8,940 bases of DNA from Desulfohalobiaceae bacterium. GTDB taxonomy: Bacteria > Desulfobacterota > Desulfovibrionia > Desulfovibrionales > Desulfothermaceae. Below, in pieces: positions 1-5,318 of this stretch. A model generated the notes under the pieces. It made no database searches and had not been told where the DNA came from. It saw nothing but the letters and a program-made list of their open reading frames with translations. Each line of letters starts with the position of its first letter. Within the stretch, counting starts at the first letter, position 1. The stretch lies in assembly GCA_021737525.1 (NCBI GenBank), contig JAIPDU010000051.1:1-8940 (forward strand), in the 5' to 3' direction. Made by a program: the position numbers and the translations under genes.

Positions 1-24
1 TATAGGGCAGGGATGAGCAAAGCG

Positions 25-1290
25 CTAGTTGGCGCGCTCCCGGACCAGCTTCTCCGCGGTCTCCCTGGCCCGGGCAAGGATTTCCCCTTCTCCGGGCACT
101 TGTCTGTCCCGCATAAGGATTCGTCCGTTGCAAATGGTGGTGTTCACGCAGTCTCCGGGGGCGGAATAGACCAGGTTGGCGATGAGGTTGTAGTCCGGCA
201 CAAGCTGGGGATGGCGAAGATCGACAAGAACGCAGTCCGCCAGCATCCCTTCCCGGATGCGGCCAGCATCCAAGCCGAAGATCCGGGCTCCGGTCCGGGT
301 CGCGGCATGGAAGACCTCGCCCGCGCCAAAGAGGGTGGGGTCCCCGTAGTGGGCCTTGCAGGAGAGGGAGGCGAACTTCATTTCCTCGAGCATGTCCAGG
401 TTGTTGTTGGAGGAGCAGCCGTCGGTCCCGAGCCCTATGGGGATCCCCCGTTCCGCTAGCTGGGGATAGGGAAACTGCCCGGAGCTGAGCTTCATGTTCG
501 AGGTGGGGTTGTGGATGACCGGCGTCCCGGTCCGGGCCAGGATGTCCATGTCCTCTTCTTCGAGCCAGACCGCGTGGCAGGCGCAGACATTGGGTCCCAC
601 AAGGCCCAGCTCCTTCAGGTACCGGGTGGGGGTCATGCCCAGGGCGCTGCGGGCTTGTTCCAGCTCCGCCCGAGTCTCGCTCATGTGGATGTGCACCATG
701 AGCCCGTGCTCCAGGGCGAAATCGCGGGCTCGCTCCAGGGAGGCCCGGCTGACGGAGTACACCGCGTGCGGGCCAAGGGCGAAGATGATCCGGTCCGAAT
801 AGTTCCGGTATTCCCGGAAAAGCTCCTGGCACTCCCGCCACCTCCTGTCCGCGGTGGCCTGATCGTTGAAGTCGATGAAGACCGAGGACAGGGCGGCCCG
901 AAGGCCCATTTCCTCCACAGCCCTGGCGGTGCCGGGATAGTGCCAGTACATGTCGTTGAAGAAGGTGGTCCCGGTCTTGATCATCTCCAGGCAGGCCAGC
1001 CTGGAGCCGACGTACACGTCCTCCTCCTCCATCTGTCCCTCCAGGGGCCAGATGTAGTTCTCCAGCCAGGTGTGCAGCTCCATGTCCTCCGCGTATCCGC
1101 GGAGCAGGGTCATGGCGGCGTGGGTGTGGCAGTTGACGAAGGAGGGCAATAGGGCCATGTCCGTACCGTCCAGGACCTCCTCGGCACAGGTGTCCTCCAG
1201 TTCGGGGGCGATCCGTTCGAAGCGGCTGCCGCGGATCAAAACGTCGACGTTTTCTCCCTCCAGAAGCACATTGCGGATGAGGATGCTCAT
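25..1290 (-). CDS. mtaD: 5-methylthioadenosine/S-adenosylhomocysteine deaminase (amidohydrolase)
   Basis: A 421-aa cytosolic metal-dependent amidohydrolase of the MtaD/TrzN-ATZ type. The family deaminates S-adenosylhomocysteine and 5'-methylthioadenosine to the inosyl compounds, an alternative route for clearing these methylation by-products. The sequence shows the complete metal set: H55-T-H57 after the first beta strand, H202 and E205 in HIHMSET, H239 in CACHAVWL, and D290 in GTDGCSSNNN. The HxH...HxxE...H...D spacing matches the characterised Thermotoga MtaD (TM0936) as I recall it. The length is normal for the family, and the small N- and C-terminal beta-sandwich portions are both present, so it looks intact. 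The ATG at 1290 follows a modest AAGGG about 7 nt upstream. The stop is a TAG. The next minus-strand gene upstream is 215 bp away, so co-transcription is not evident. Substrate choice between SAH, MTA and adenosine cannot be told from sequence alone; chlorohydrolase-type annotations of this family are usually wrong. Confidence 0.88.
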   Translation of the reverse strand: MSILIRNVLLEGENVDVLIRGSRFERIAPELEDTCAEEVLDGTDMALLPSFVNCHTHAAMTLLRGYAEDMELHTWLENYIWPLEGQMEEEDVYVGSRLACLEMIKTGTTFFNDMYWHYPGTARAVEEMGLRAALSSVFIDFNDQATADRRWRECQELFREYRNYSDRIIFALGPHAVYSVSRASLERARDFALEHGLMVHIHMSETRAELEQARSALGMTPTRYLKELGLVGPNVCACHAVWLEEEDMDILARTGTPVIHNPTSNMKLSSGQFPYPQLAERGIPIGLGTDGCSSNNNLDMLEEMKFASLSCKAHYGDPTLFGAGEVFHAATRTGARIFGLDAGRIREGMLADCVLVDLRHPQLVPDYNLIANLVYSAPGDCVNTTICNGRILMRDRQVPGEGEILARARETAEKLVRERAN

Positions 1291-1420
1291 AGAAGAACCC
1301 TTGCGCCTCGGGAGCTTTTGCTCTTTCCTGGGCCAGCTGTCCGGTCAGGCTCGCCCCGAGATTTTTGCTTTTCGTGTGATACCGCTCCGTGGCGCGGCCG
1401 CGGGGGATACTCTTCTCTTC

Positions 1421-1444
1421 TCTCCGCGCCACCGCGTCTCCGCG
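1421..1444. repeat. three tandem octamers in the mtaD upstream gap
   Basis: Three successive 8-mers read TCTCCGCG, CCACCGCG and TCTCCGCG, followed by CGAGGATA. They lie in the 215-bp gap between the deaminase and thioesterase genes. A pyrimidine-rich tract beginning GGATA(C/T) precedes this block at 1405 and recurs 43 bp later at 1448, so the array sits inside a larger imperfect direct repeat. No function is assigned. The period of 8 resembles the arrays at 2027-2178. Confidence 0.6.
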
Positions 1445-1468
1445 CGAGGATATCTTTTCTCTTCTTTC

Positions 1469-1493
1469 TTCCCGCCACGGCGCAGCGCGGGAA
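1469..1493. repeat. 7-bp inverted repeat
   Basis: TTCCCGC at 1469-1475 pairs with GCGGGAA at 1487-1493 around an 11-nt loop that is itself GC-rich. It lies just past the thioesterase stop codon, on the 3' side of that minus-strand gene. It could form a hairpin in that transcript, but no U-tract follows it on the minus strand, so it is not a convincing intrinsic terminator. Confidence 0.3.
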
Positions 1494-1505
1494 TTTTCCG
1501 CCCTG

Positions 1506-1910
1506 CTAGCTCTTCGCCTTCTCTTCGGCCCGGGAGGTGAACTTGTTCCGGTCCACGACGATCCGTTCGTGACTGGCCTCGCCGATTTTTTCCCGTTCGT
1601 CGAAGGCGGTGATCCGAAAGCGGAGCTTTTTGGAGTCCACCTCCTCAAGCCGGGCTTCCGCCCGGACAGTTGATCCCGCCGGGGTTGGGGCCAGATGGGA
1701 CAGGTCCAGCCGGGCGCCCACGGTTGTTTTCTCCGCAGGCAGGACTCCCTTGACCGCGGCAATCGCTGCGCCCTCCATGAGCGCGGCTAGACGCGGAGTG
1801 GCATACACCGCCACGTCTCCGCTTCCCACCTGCCGGGCCAGATCCTCTTCGCCCACAGTGGCCTTTGCTTCGCCGGTGAGCCCTGGTTGAAGGGAGTCCG
1901 TTGAAGTCAT
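1506..1910 (-). CDS. hot-dog fold thioesterase, FlK family
   Basis: A 134-aa hot-dog thioesterase of the family typified by fluoroacetyl-CoA thioesterase FlK. The diagnostic features are VYATPRLAALMEGAA (residues 35-49) and VGARLDLSHLAPTPAGSTV (64-82). T38, E46 and H72 keep exactly the spacing of the FlK catalytic residues Thr42, Glu50 and His76, so a working acyl-CoA hydrolase is expected. Most bacterial homologues are housekeeping thioesterases of unknown substrate, and nothing here points to fluoroacetate. The start is the ATG at 1910, because AGGAG at 1918-1922 sits 7 nt upstream. The ATG at 1916 is only 1 nt from that ribosome-binding site. Any start further up (open to 2030) would translate the intergenic heptamer repeats. 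The tail after residue 120 is charged and probably disordered. The gene lies 215 bp from mtaD and 315 bp from the phosphoesterase, all on the same strand. Confidence 0.85.
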   Translation of the reverse strand: MTSTDSLQPGLTGEAKATVGEEDLARQVGSGDVAVYATPRLAALMEGAAIAAVKGVLPAEKTTVGARLDLSHLAPTPAGSTVRAEARLEEVDSKKLRFRITAFDEREKIGEASHERIVVDRNKFTSRAEEKAKS

Positions 1911-1917
1911 GTCCATT

Positions 1918-1922
1918 CTCCT
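1918..1922 (-). promoter_or_regulatory. ribosome binding site fixing the thioesterase start
   Basis: AGGAG on the minus strand, 7 nt before the ATG at 1910. It selects that codon over the ATG two codons earlier and over upstream in-frame starts. Confidence 0.7.
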
Positions 1923-1934
1923 GTTCGAATTCTT

Positions 1935-1969
1935 CGTTCCCCGTTCAGCGTTTCCCGTTCCGGGTTCGA
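1935..1969. repeat. five tandem degenerate heptamers (CGTTCNN)
   Basis: On the plus strand the units are CGTTCCC, CGTTCAG, CGTTTCC, CGTTCCG and GGTTCGA, contiguous and in perfect 7-bp register. This is the first block of the repeat mosaic that fills the gap between the thioesterase and phosphoesterase genes. It begins 25 bp upstream of the thioesterase start codon, so it would lie in the 5' leader or promoter region of that gene. Confidence 0.75.
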
Positions 1970-1985
1970 GATCGGAGGTCGAACA

Positions 1986-2006
1986 TCGGGTGTCGGATGT
2001 CGGACA
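1986..2006. repeat. three tandem heptamers (TCGGRYR)
   Basis: TCGGGTG, TCGGATG and TCGGACA are contiguous, also with a period of 7 but a different core from the block at 1935. A loosely related GATCGGAGGTCGAAC precedes them. Confidence 0.65.
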
Positions 2007-2026
2007 TAAGCCCATTGGTTCGCCGA

Positions 2027-2066
2027 GCAACTGACCTACCGACTCACTGACCCATTGACTCTCAGC
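2027..2066. repeat. tandem degenerate octamers (YYCAYYGA), first cluster
   Basis: The units GCAACTGA, CCTACCGA, CTCACTGA, CCCATTGA and the decayed CTCTCAGC are in 8-bp register. The consensus is the same as the cluster at 2123-2178. Confidence 0.75.
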
Positions 2067-2094
2067 GTTCCCAGTTCACGGTTTTGGGTTCGTT
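2067..2094. repeat. four tandem heptamers (GTTYNNN), second block
   Basis: GTTCCCA, GTTCACG, GTTTTGG and GTTCGTT directly abut the preceding octamer cluster. The array therefore switches from period 8 to period 7 with no spacer. The core GTTC matches the block at 1935-1969. Confidence 0.65.
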
Positions 2095-2122
2095 TGTCAG
2101 AGATTAGCGGGAGGCAATCGGA

Positions 2123-2178
2123 CAAACTGACTCACCGACCCACTGATTCACCGACTCACCGACCCACTGACTCACAGG
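2123..2178. repeat. tandem degenerate octamers (YYCACYGA), second cluster
   Basis: Seven units in 8-bp register: CAAACTGA, CTCACCGA, CCCACTGA, TTCACCGA, CTCACCGA, CCCACTGA and the decayed CTCACAGG. The 16-mer CTCACCGACCCACTGA occurs exactly twice (2131-2146 and 2155-2170), giving a higher-order 24-bp period. The array ends in a small palindrome, ACAGG-TTTT-CCTGT (2174-2187). It lies 48 bp past the phosphoesterase stop codon. Confidence 0.85.
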
Positions 2179-2225
2179 TTTTCCTGTTCCATACAAACCA
2201 CATGCACTTCCTGAGTCGCGGTCGC

Positions 2226-2888
2226 CTACACAATAATATGAATGTCCCGCTTGGCCAGACCCACCACCTGGATGGCGTTCTCGCCGTCCAGAAAGACGTG
2301 GTCCACGTAGCTCGCATCCTGATGTCCGTGCAGGATCCATTCGGCCTTGAGCACGGAGGCGAGCTCGTCCACCTCGGGAAAGCCCTTGGAGTGGCAGCTC
2401 GGCGCTTCGTGGGTAATGAGGATGTCCGCCCTCGCCGGATTGAGCAGGCCCTCGTAGTCCTCCAGAAAGATTGAGCTCCAGTGCCGCAGGGGTAGCCAAT
2501 TGCGGAACTTGGAGCGGGAAGGGGTGTTCTCTGCCAGTTGATTCCGAGTATCCCAGCGGGTGCCCTTCTGGGGATGCCAGACCTCTTCGCGGAACACACC
2601 GCCGAGCCCTGCGATCCGGTATTCTCCCGCCTCGGTGATCCGTGCGTGGAGGTTGCGGTCCCACATGGGAACCAAGTGCTGCATCCACTCTTGGCGCTCG
2701 GAATCGCGGTCTCCGGGGATGAACCAGGTCTTTTCCGCGAGCTCGCCGCCCAAGAGCTCCTCGAGGGGAATGGGGGCGCATATGTCGCCCAAGAGGAAGA
2801 TGCCCTCGATATTGATCAGGCCGTTGGCCTCGATGAAGGCGAAGAGCTCCTCGAAGTCTCCAAGGGGGTCGGCGAAAAACAGGAGCAT
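2226..2888 (-). CDS. calcineurin-like metallophosphoesterase with degenerate metal site
   Basis: A 220-aa predicted cytosolic protein with the metallophosphoesterase layout in order: an N-terminal strand ending FADPLGD (residues 5-11, the place of DxH), LLGD (32-35), PGDRD (58-62, the place of GNHD), LGGVFREEVW (95-104), LITHEAPSCHSKGF (157-170) and LHGHQD (186-191, the place of HGHxH). D7, D35, H160, H187 and H189 are kept. The His of the first motif is Leu9, the Asn-His of GNHD is Asp60-Arg61, and the last His of GHxH is Asp191. The fold is therefore recognisable but the two-metal site is incomplete, and catalysis is doubtful. The ATG at 2888 has no clear Shine-Dalgarno. The frame stays open upstream without another ATG or GTG nearby, so a CTG at 2897 is possible but unsupported. 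A likely promoter lies at 3042-3069. No partner gene is adjacent to suggest a substrate. Confidence 0.75.
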   Translation of the reverse strand: MLLFFADPLGDFEELFAFIEANGLINIEGIFLLGDICAPIPLEELLGGELAEKTWFIPGDRDSERQEWMQHLVPMWDRNLHARITEAGEYRIAGLGGVFREEVWHPQKGTRWDTRNQLAENTPSRSKFRNWLPLRHWSSIFLEDYEGLLNPARADILITHEAPSCHSKGFPEVDELASVLKAEWILHGHQDASYVDHVFLDGENAIQVVGLAKRDIHIIV

Positions 2889-3041
2889 ATGCGGCAGCCG
2901 TTCTGGTTTCGGTTTGATGCCCCGGATCCGGGAGCCGCGTAATGGATTTCTCCGGATTGACCGCGTTTTGCCGCGGCCTCGCGGGCGGTGTTTTTGTCTG
3001 GCCCAAGGAGCAGACAGGCCTGTTGCAGGGAACCCGATCCT

Positions 3042-3069
3042 TGTATACTTTTTGGCTGAAGCAGGTCAA
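3042..3069 (-). promoter_or_regulatory. possible sigma-70 promoter for the phosphoesterase
   Basis: On the minus strand TTGACC (3064-3069) is followed after 16 nt by TATACA (3042-3047). The -35 matches five of six positions and the -10 four of six. Initiation near 3035 would give a leader of about 147 nt before the ATG at 2888. It lies in the 292-bp gap after the phosphoribosyltransferase gene, in which nothing else stands out except a 5-bp hairpin at 3159-3171. Confidence 0.4.
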
Positions 3070-3180
3070 TTCCCGGGATGGGATTTCCCGGGAGGACATT
3101 GGGTCCGGTCGAAGCTCGGGTCGGTGCCCCGATATGGAGGAAGGAGAACAGGAGCACCCCGGCAATGCCGGAGAGAGGGG

Positions 3181-3891
3181 CTAGGACGCGTCGTGGCCCG
3201 TCGTCGATCGCGGGGAGCTCCGGAGCATCTCCACCACCTCCTGCCTGGAAAGGTCGCGCCAGTTTCGATAGGCCTCTGCCACGGCGAAGGAGCCCGCCTC
3301 CTTGATCTGTACCGCGTACACCGTGTCCGCATAAGGGGCTACGTGCTCCAGGGAGCGGCGCGGCGCGGTGGGCAGGGCCAGGACCACTTTTTTCGCGCCC
3401 ATCTCCCGGGTCGTTTCCATGGCCGCGAGCATGGTGTAACCCGAGGCCAGTCCGTCGTCGGTGAGGATGACCGTTTTTCGGGTCAGATCGGGAGGAGGAC
3501 TTCCCCCGCGGAAGGCATTGTTCCGTTCCTCCAGCTCCTGCCGGGTGTTTTCGACTTGTTCTTGTATCTGCTCCTGTGAAAGCCTCAGGGAGGCCACCAG
3601 TTGCTTGTTGAGCAGGGTCCGCCCGCGGAAGGCGACCGCTCCAAAGCCGGCCTCGGTGTTCCAGGGGATCTGCACTTTGCGCACCAGAACCAGATCGAAG
3701 TCGAGCCCGAGACGCCGGCTCAGCACAAGGCCCACCGGCACCCCTCCGGAGGGGATGGCCAGGACTATGCTGGTGGGATCCTTCGCGAAGAAGGGATGGA
3801 GCATGCGGGCCAGGTGTGCTCCGGCATCGGACCGGTCCTGGAAAATTCCGCTTCCGTTGCGGTGCTCGGGCATCTCATGTACGTTATCCAT
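3181..3891 (-). CDS. phosphoribosyltransferase (type I PRTase)
   Basis: A 236-aa soluble protein of the PRTase superfamily. The PRPP-binding loop is clear: VILTDDGLASGYT at residues 141-153, with the paired acidic residues D145-D146 after the hydrophobic strand. The N-terminal core has VLAIPSGGVPVG (43-54), RRLGLDFDLVLVRKV (59-73) and FGAVAF (83-88). The C-terminal segment FAVAEAYRNWRDLSRQEVVEML is the usual ending of this stand-alone family. Residues 100-125 form a charged helical insertion (QEQIQEQVENTRQELEER). The family is widespread and is commonly annotated simply as phosphoribosyltransferase; its base or nucleotide substrate is not known from sequence. The ATG at 3891 is the only reasonable start because an in-frame TGA lies four codons upstream, although the ribosome-binding site is weak. 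It faces the 68-aa gene divergently across 212 bp. It appears intact. Confidence 0.87.
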   Translation of the reverse strand: MDNVHEMPEHRNGSGIFQDRSDAGAHLARMLHPFFAKDPTSIVLAIPSGGVPVGLVLSRRLGLDFDLVLVRKVQIPWNTEAGFGAVAFRGRTLLNKQLVASLRLSQEQIQEQVENTRQELEERNNAFRGGSPPPDLTRKTVILTDDGLASGYTMLAAMETTREMGAKKVVLALPTAPRRSLEHVAPYADTVYAVQIKEAGSFAVAEAYRNWRDLSRQEVVEMLRSSPRSTTGHDAS

Positions 3892-4103
3892 GGTTTTCGC
3901 TCATACAGTTTGAACTCTTTCCCACCGGGAACGAGCCACGGATTGTTGGAAGAATCCGTTTCTACAAAGTATGCCCCGATCGGGCCGGCGGTGTCAAAAT
4001 CCGTTTTTTGGAAGTGGGCTTGCGGGGTGTTGTCAAAGACAGTGCCGGACAGGTAGGGTCCGCCTGTTCTGAAGCCAACCCACAAGACGTATTGGAGCGT
4101 ATT

Positions 4104-4310
4104 ATGACCGAGAATCAGGAATCGCAGCAACGAACCATGTCCTGGGAGGAAGTGGCCTACTCCAACATGATCCAGGGCGAGGCCTTTCTCCGCATCCTGG
4201 TGGAGAAAGGGGTCTTGACCAAGGAGGAGTTCGTGGAAAAGCTCAGGGAGGTGCACAAGGAGTACATGCAGCAAAAGCAGGAGGAATCCGGAGAGCAGGG
4301 CCAGGGGTAG
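4104..4310 (+). CDS. small hypothetical protein (68 aa)
   Basis: A 68-aa acidic, soluble, mostly helical protein with no signal peptide or membrane segment. The start is the ATG at 4104, preceded by GGAG (4094-4097) with a 6-nt spacer. Codons upstream in the same frame are open but run through the divergent gap and the antisense start of the PRTase gene, so they are not taken as coding. The visible core is MSWEEVAYSNMIQGEAFLRI (residues 12-31), then VEKGVLTKEEFVEKLREV (33-50), then a Gln/Glu-rich tail. The pattern 'VLVEKGVxTKEEFxEKL' is seen in many bacterial proteins as a short helix-turn-helix-like hairpin, but I do not recognise a named family. The gene is followed after about 120 bp by a strong terminator shared with the convergent ZraP-like gene, which supports its being a real transcription unit. 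Confidence 0.72.
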   Translation: MTENQESQQRTMSWEEVAYSNMIQGEAFLRILVEKGVLTKEEFVEKLREVHKEYMQQKQEESGEQGQG

Positions 4311-4431
4311 TCCGGGACGGTCCTTTGAGGCCCGGGATGAAACCGGCGCTCATGCGCTCAGCCCGCCTTCGCCCCGCGCATTTTCCTGTTTGGTTGTGCC
4401 TGTGTAGGCGCAGCCGTGAGGGTTGTCCGCC

Positions 4432-4474
4432 AAAAGGAAAGGGCGTCCTCTCATGAGGACGCCCTTTCCTTTTT
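4432..4474. terminator. bidirectional rho-independent terminator
   Basis: A 19-bp perfect stem (4432-4450 with 4455-4473) around a 4-nt TCAT loop, GC-rich towards the loop and A/T at the base. The A-run on one side and T-run on the other give a U-tract in both directions: CCTTTTT on the plus strand and CCTTTT on the minus strand. It lies between the convergent 68-aa gene (ending 4310) and ZraP-like gene (ending 4502) and can terminate both. Confidence 0.92.
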
Positions 4475-4501
4475 CAGCTTAGTGAGCGGTGTGGCTGGCT
4501 G

Positions 4502-4882
4502 TTACCAGCAGGGGGCGTAGCCTGCCATGTGTCCGCCATGGTGGTATCCGTAACCGCCGCCATCGTAACCACGTGCTCCGTAACCCCGAGTTCCGCGCCG
4601 GTTGGCCGTGGAGCGGAGCTCTTGCCGCTTCTGGGCGATCTCCTGGTTCAGCTGGCGGACCTTGTCCATGTTCACCTTGTCCTTGGCCAGCTCCCGGGAG
4701 AGCTCGGCGCGGGTCGAGGCGATATCAGCCCTGAGGTTTGCGACGTCCTTGTTCGCCCCGGGGGCCTGTGTCGCGGTGTAAGCAGGACCGTAGCCCATTT
4801 GCGGGCCCCACCAAGCCGCAGCCTGGGAAACCAGCAAACCTACCGCCGCTAAGGCCATCAAAAGCATCAATCCCTTTTTCAT
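4502..4882 (-). CDS. ZraP-like periplasmic heavy-metal-responsive protein
   Basis: A 126-aa exported protein. A Sec signal peptide covers residues 1-23: MKKG, a leucine/alanine-rich core, then an AAA-WW cleavage site. The mature part has one amphipathic helical segment (residues about 45-92, containing RADIASTRAELSREL and KVRQLNQEIAQKRQEL) like the LTXXQ/ZraP-CpxP helices. A Gly/Tyr/Arg-rich tail follows, ending in YHHGGHMAGYAPCW. The tail His residues (114, 115, 118) and Cys125 are likely metal ligands. ZraP-type proteins are periplasmic zinc-binding chaperone-like proteins that respond to metal and envelope stress and damp the ZraSR two-component system. The ATG at 4882 follows AAAGGAGG by 6 nt, so the longer in-frame start at 5044 is rejected. 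A sigma-54 promoter directly upstream fits the known regulation of zraP in enterobacteria. No zraS or zraR gene is in the window. It is shorter and more Gly/Tyr-rich than E. coli ZraP, so an alternative reading is a generic periplasmic heavy-metal sensor. Confidence 0.8.
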   Translation of the reverse strand: MKKGLMLLMALAAVGLLVSQAAAWWGPQMGYGPAYTATQAPGANKDVANLRADIASTRAELSRELAKDKVNMDKVRQLNQEIAQKRQELRSTANRRGTRGYGARGYDGGGYGYHHGGHMAGYAPCW

Positions 4883-4888
4883 ACCTGT

Positions 4889-4896
4889 CCTCCTTT
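4889..4896 (-). promoter_or_regulatory. consensus Shine-Dalgarno of the ZraP-like gene
   Basis: AAAGGAGG on the minus strand with a 6-nt spacer to the ATG at 4882. It decides the start and predicts high translation. Confidence 0.85.
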
Positions 4897-4915
4897 GTTT
4901 GTCTTTTCCTCTTCT

Positions 4916-4934
4916 AAAGCAATCCACATGCCAA
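4916..4934 (-). promoter_or_regulatory. sigma-54 (-24/-12) promoter of the ZraP-like gene
   Basis: The minus strand reads TTGGCATGTGGATTGCTTT. The invariant GG and GC are separated by exactly 10 nt, and the flanks TTGGCA and TTGCTTT agree with the RpoN consensus TGGCAC-N5-TTGCW at nearly every position. Initiation about 12 nt downstream of the GC gives a leader of roughly 25 nt carrying the strong Shine-Dalgarno. RpoN promoters need an enhancer-binding activator, for which the repeats at 5030-5069 are candidate sites. In E. coli zraP is itself RpoN-dependent through ZraR. Confidence 0.78.
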
Positions 4935-5029
4935 CATGTCGATCCGTGCAAAAAATGTGTTATATCAAAAGCATAGCTCAAGGTACGGTCTGACTTGTCC
5001 GCAAACCTCAAGGCACTGCTGTATTCGAA

Positions 5030-5069
5030 GGATGCACGGCTCAAAGGAGAGTGTACAATTTGGATGCAC
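5030..5069. repeat. paired GGATGCAC octamers, candidate enhancer site
   Basis: GGATGCAC occurs at 5030-5037 and again at 5062-5069, 32 bp apart, about three helical turns and so on the same face of the DNA. They lie roughly 120-160 bp upstream of the predicted sigma-54 start, the usual range for enhancer-binding activators. A third related site in inverted orientation, CCGTGCA, is at 4944-4950, and GTGTACA lies at 5051-5057 between the two copies. The link to the ZraP-like promoter is inference. Confidence 0.4.
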
Positions 5070-5208
5070 CTTATCAGTCGAAGCGTGCGGGGATGAGCCT
5101 TGGTTCATGCCGGGGAAGGACGGGAGGACGACCGGGAATGCGGGGCCCGGAAGGAAGCGCGCCCGGGAAGAAGGGGAACAGATCGGCCCCCTGGCGAGAA
5201 GGAAGCGT

Positions 5209-5236
5209 TTTACAGCGCATATTTTTGTCCTATAAT
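5209..5236 (+). promoter_or_regulatory. sigma-70 promoter of the DUF748 gene
   Basis: TTTACA (5209-5214) is followed after a 16-nt A/T-rich spacer by a perfect TATAAT (5231-5236). Initiation near 5243 would give an untranslated leader of about 118 nt before the ATG at 5361. It lies in an AT-richer island within a GC-rich region. Confidence 0.65.
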
Positions 5237-5318
5237 GGAATGGGAGGATTGCCTCTGGAGAGGTGTAAGGAAGTGGCCTGACCGCTTGGAGCTCTCCTGG
5301 TCGCGCATAAGGGACACC

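Noticed and set aside
1291..1505. SAM/SAH riboswitch upstream of mtaD
   Set aside because: The function of mtaD makes it tempting, but I could not identify a consensus core or convincing paired helices in the leader; the gap is dominated by repeats.
1911..2030. Longer thioesterase start
   Set aside because: The added 40 residues translate the CGTTCNN heptamers. The AGGAG at 1918-1922 points to the ATG at 1910.
2027..2178. CRISPR array
   Set aside because: The repeat units are 7-8 bp, contiguous and degenerate, with no unique spacers of 30-40 bp, and no cas gene is present.
2104..3165. 353-codon minus-strand frame covering the phosphoesterase region
   Set aside because: It is out of frame with the recognised phosphoesterase motifs, Arg/Pro/Gly-rich, and its end translates the octamer repeat (QWVGESV units). 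It is a shadow frame.
3159..3171. Terminator after the PRTase gene
   Set aside because: CCGGC-AAT-GCCGG is only a 5-bp stem and no U-tract follows on the minus strand.
4883..5044. Longer start for the ZraP-like protein
   Set aside because: It would put 54 residues before a perfect signal peptide and run through the sigma-54 promoter and the consensus Shine-Dalgarno.
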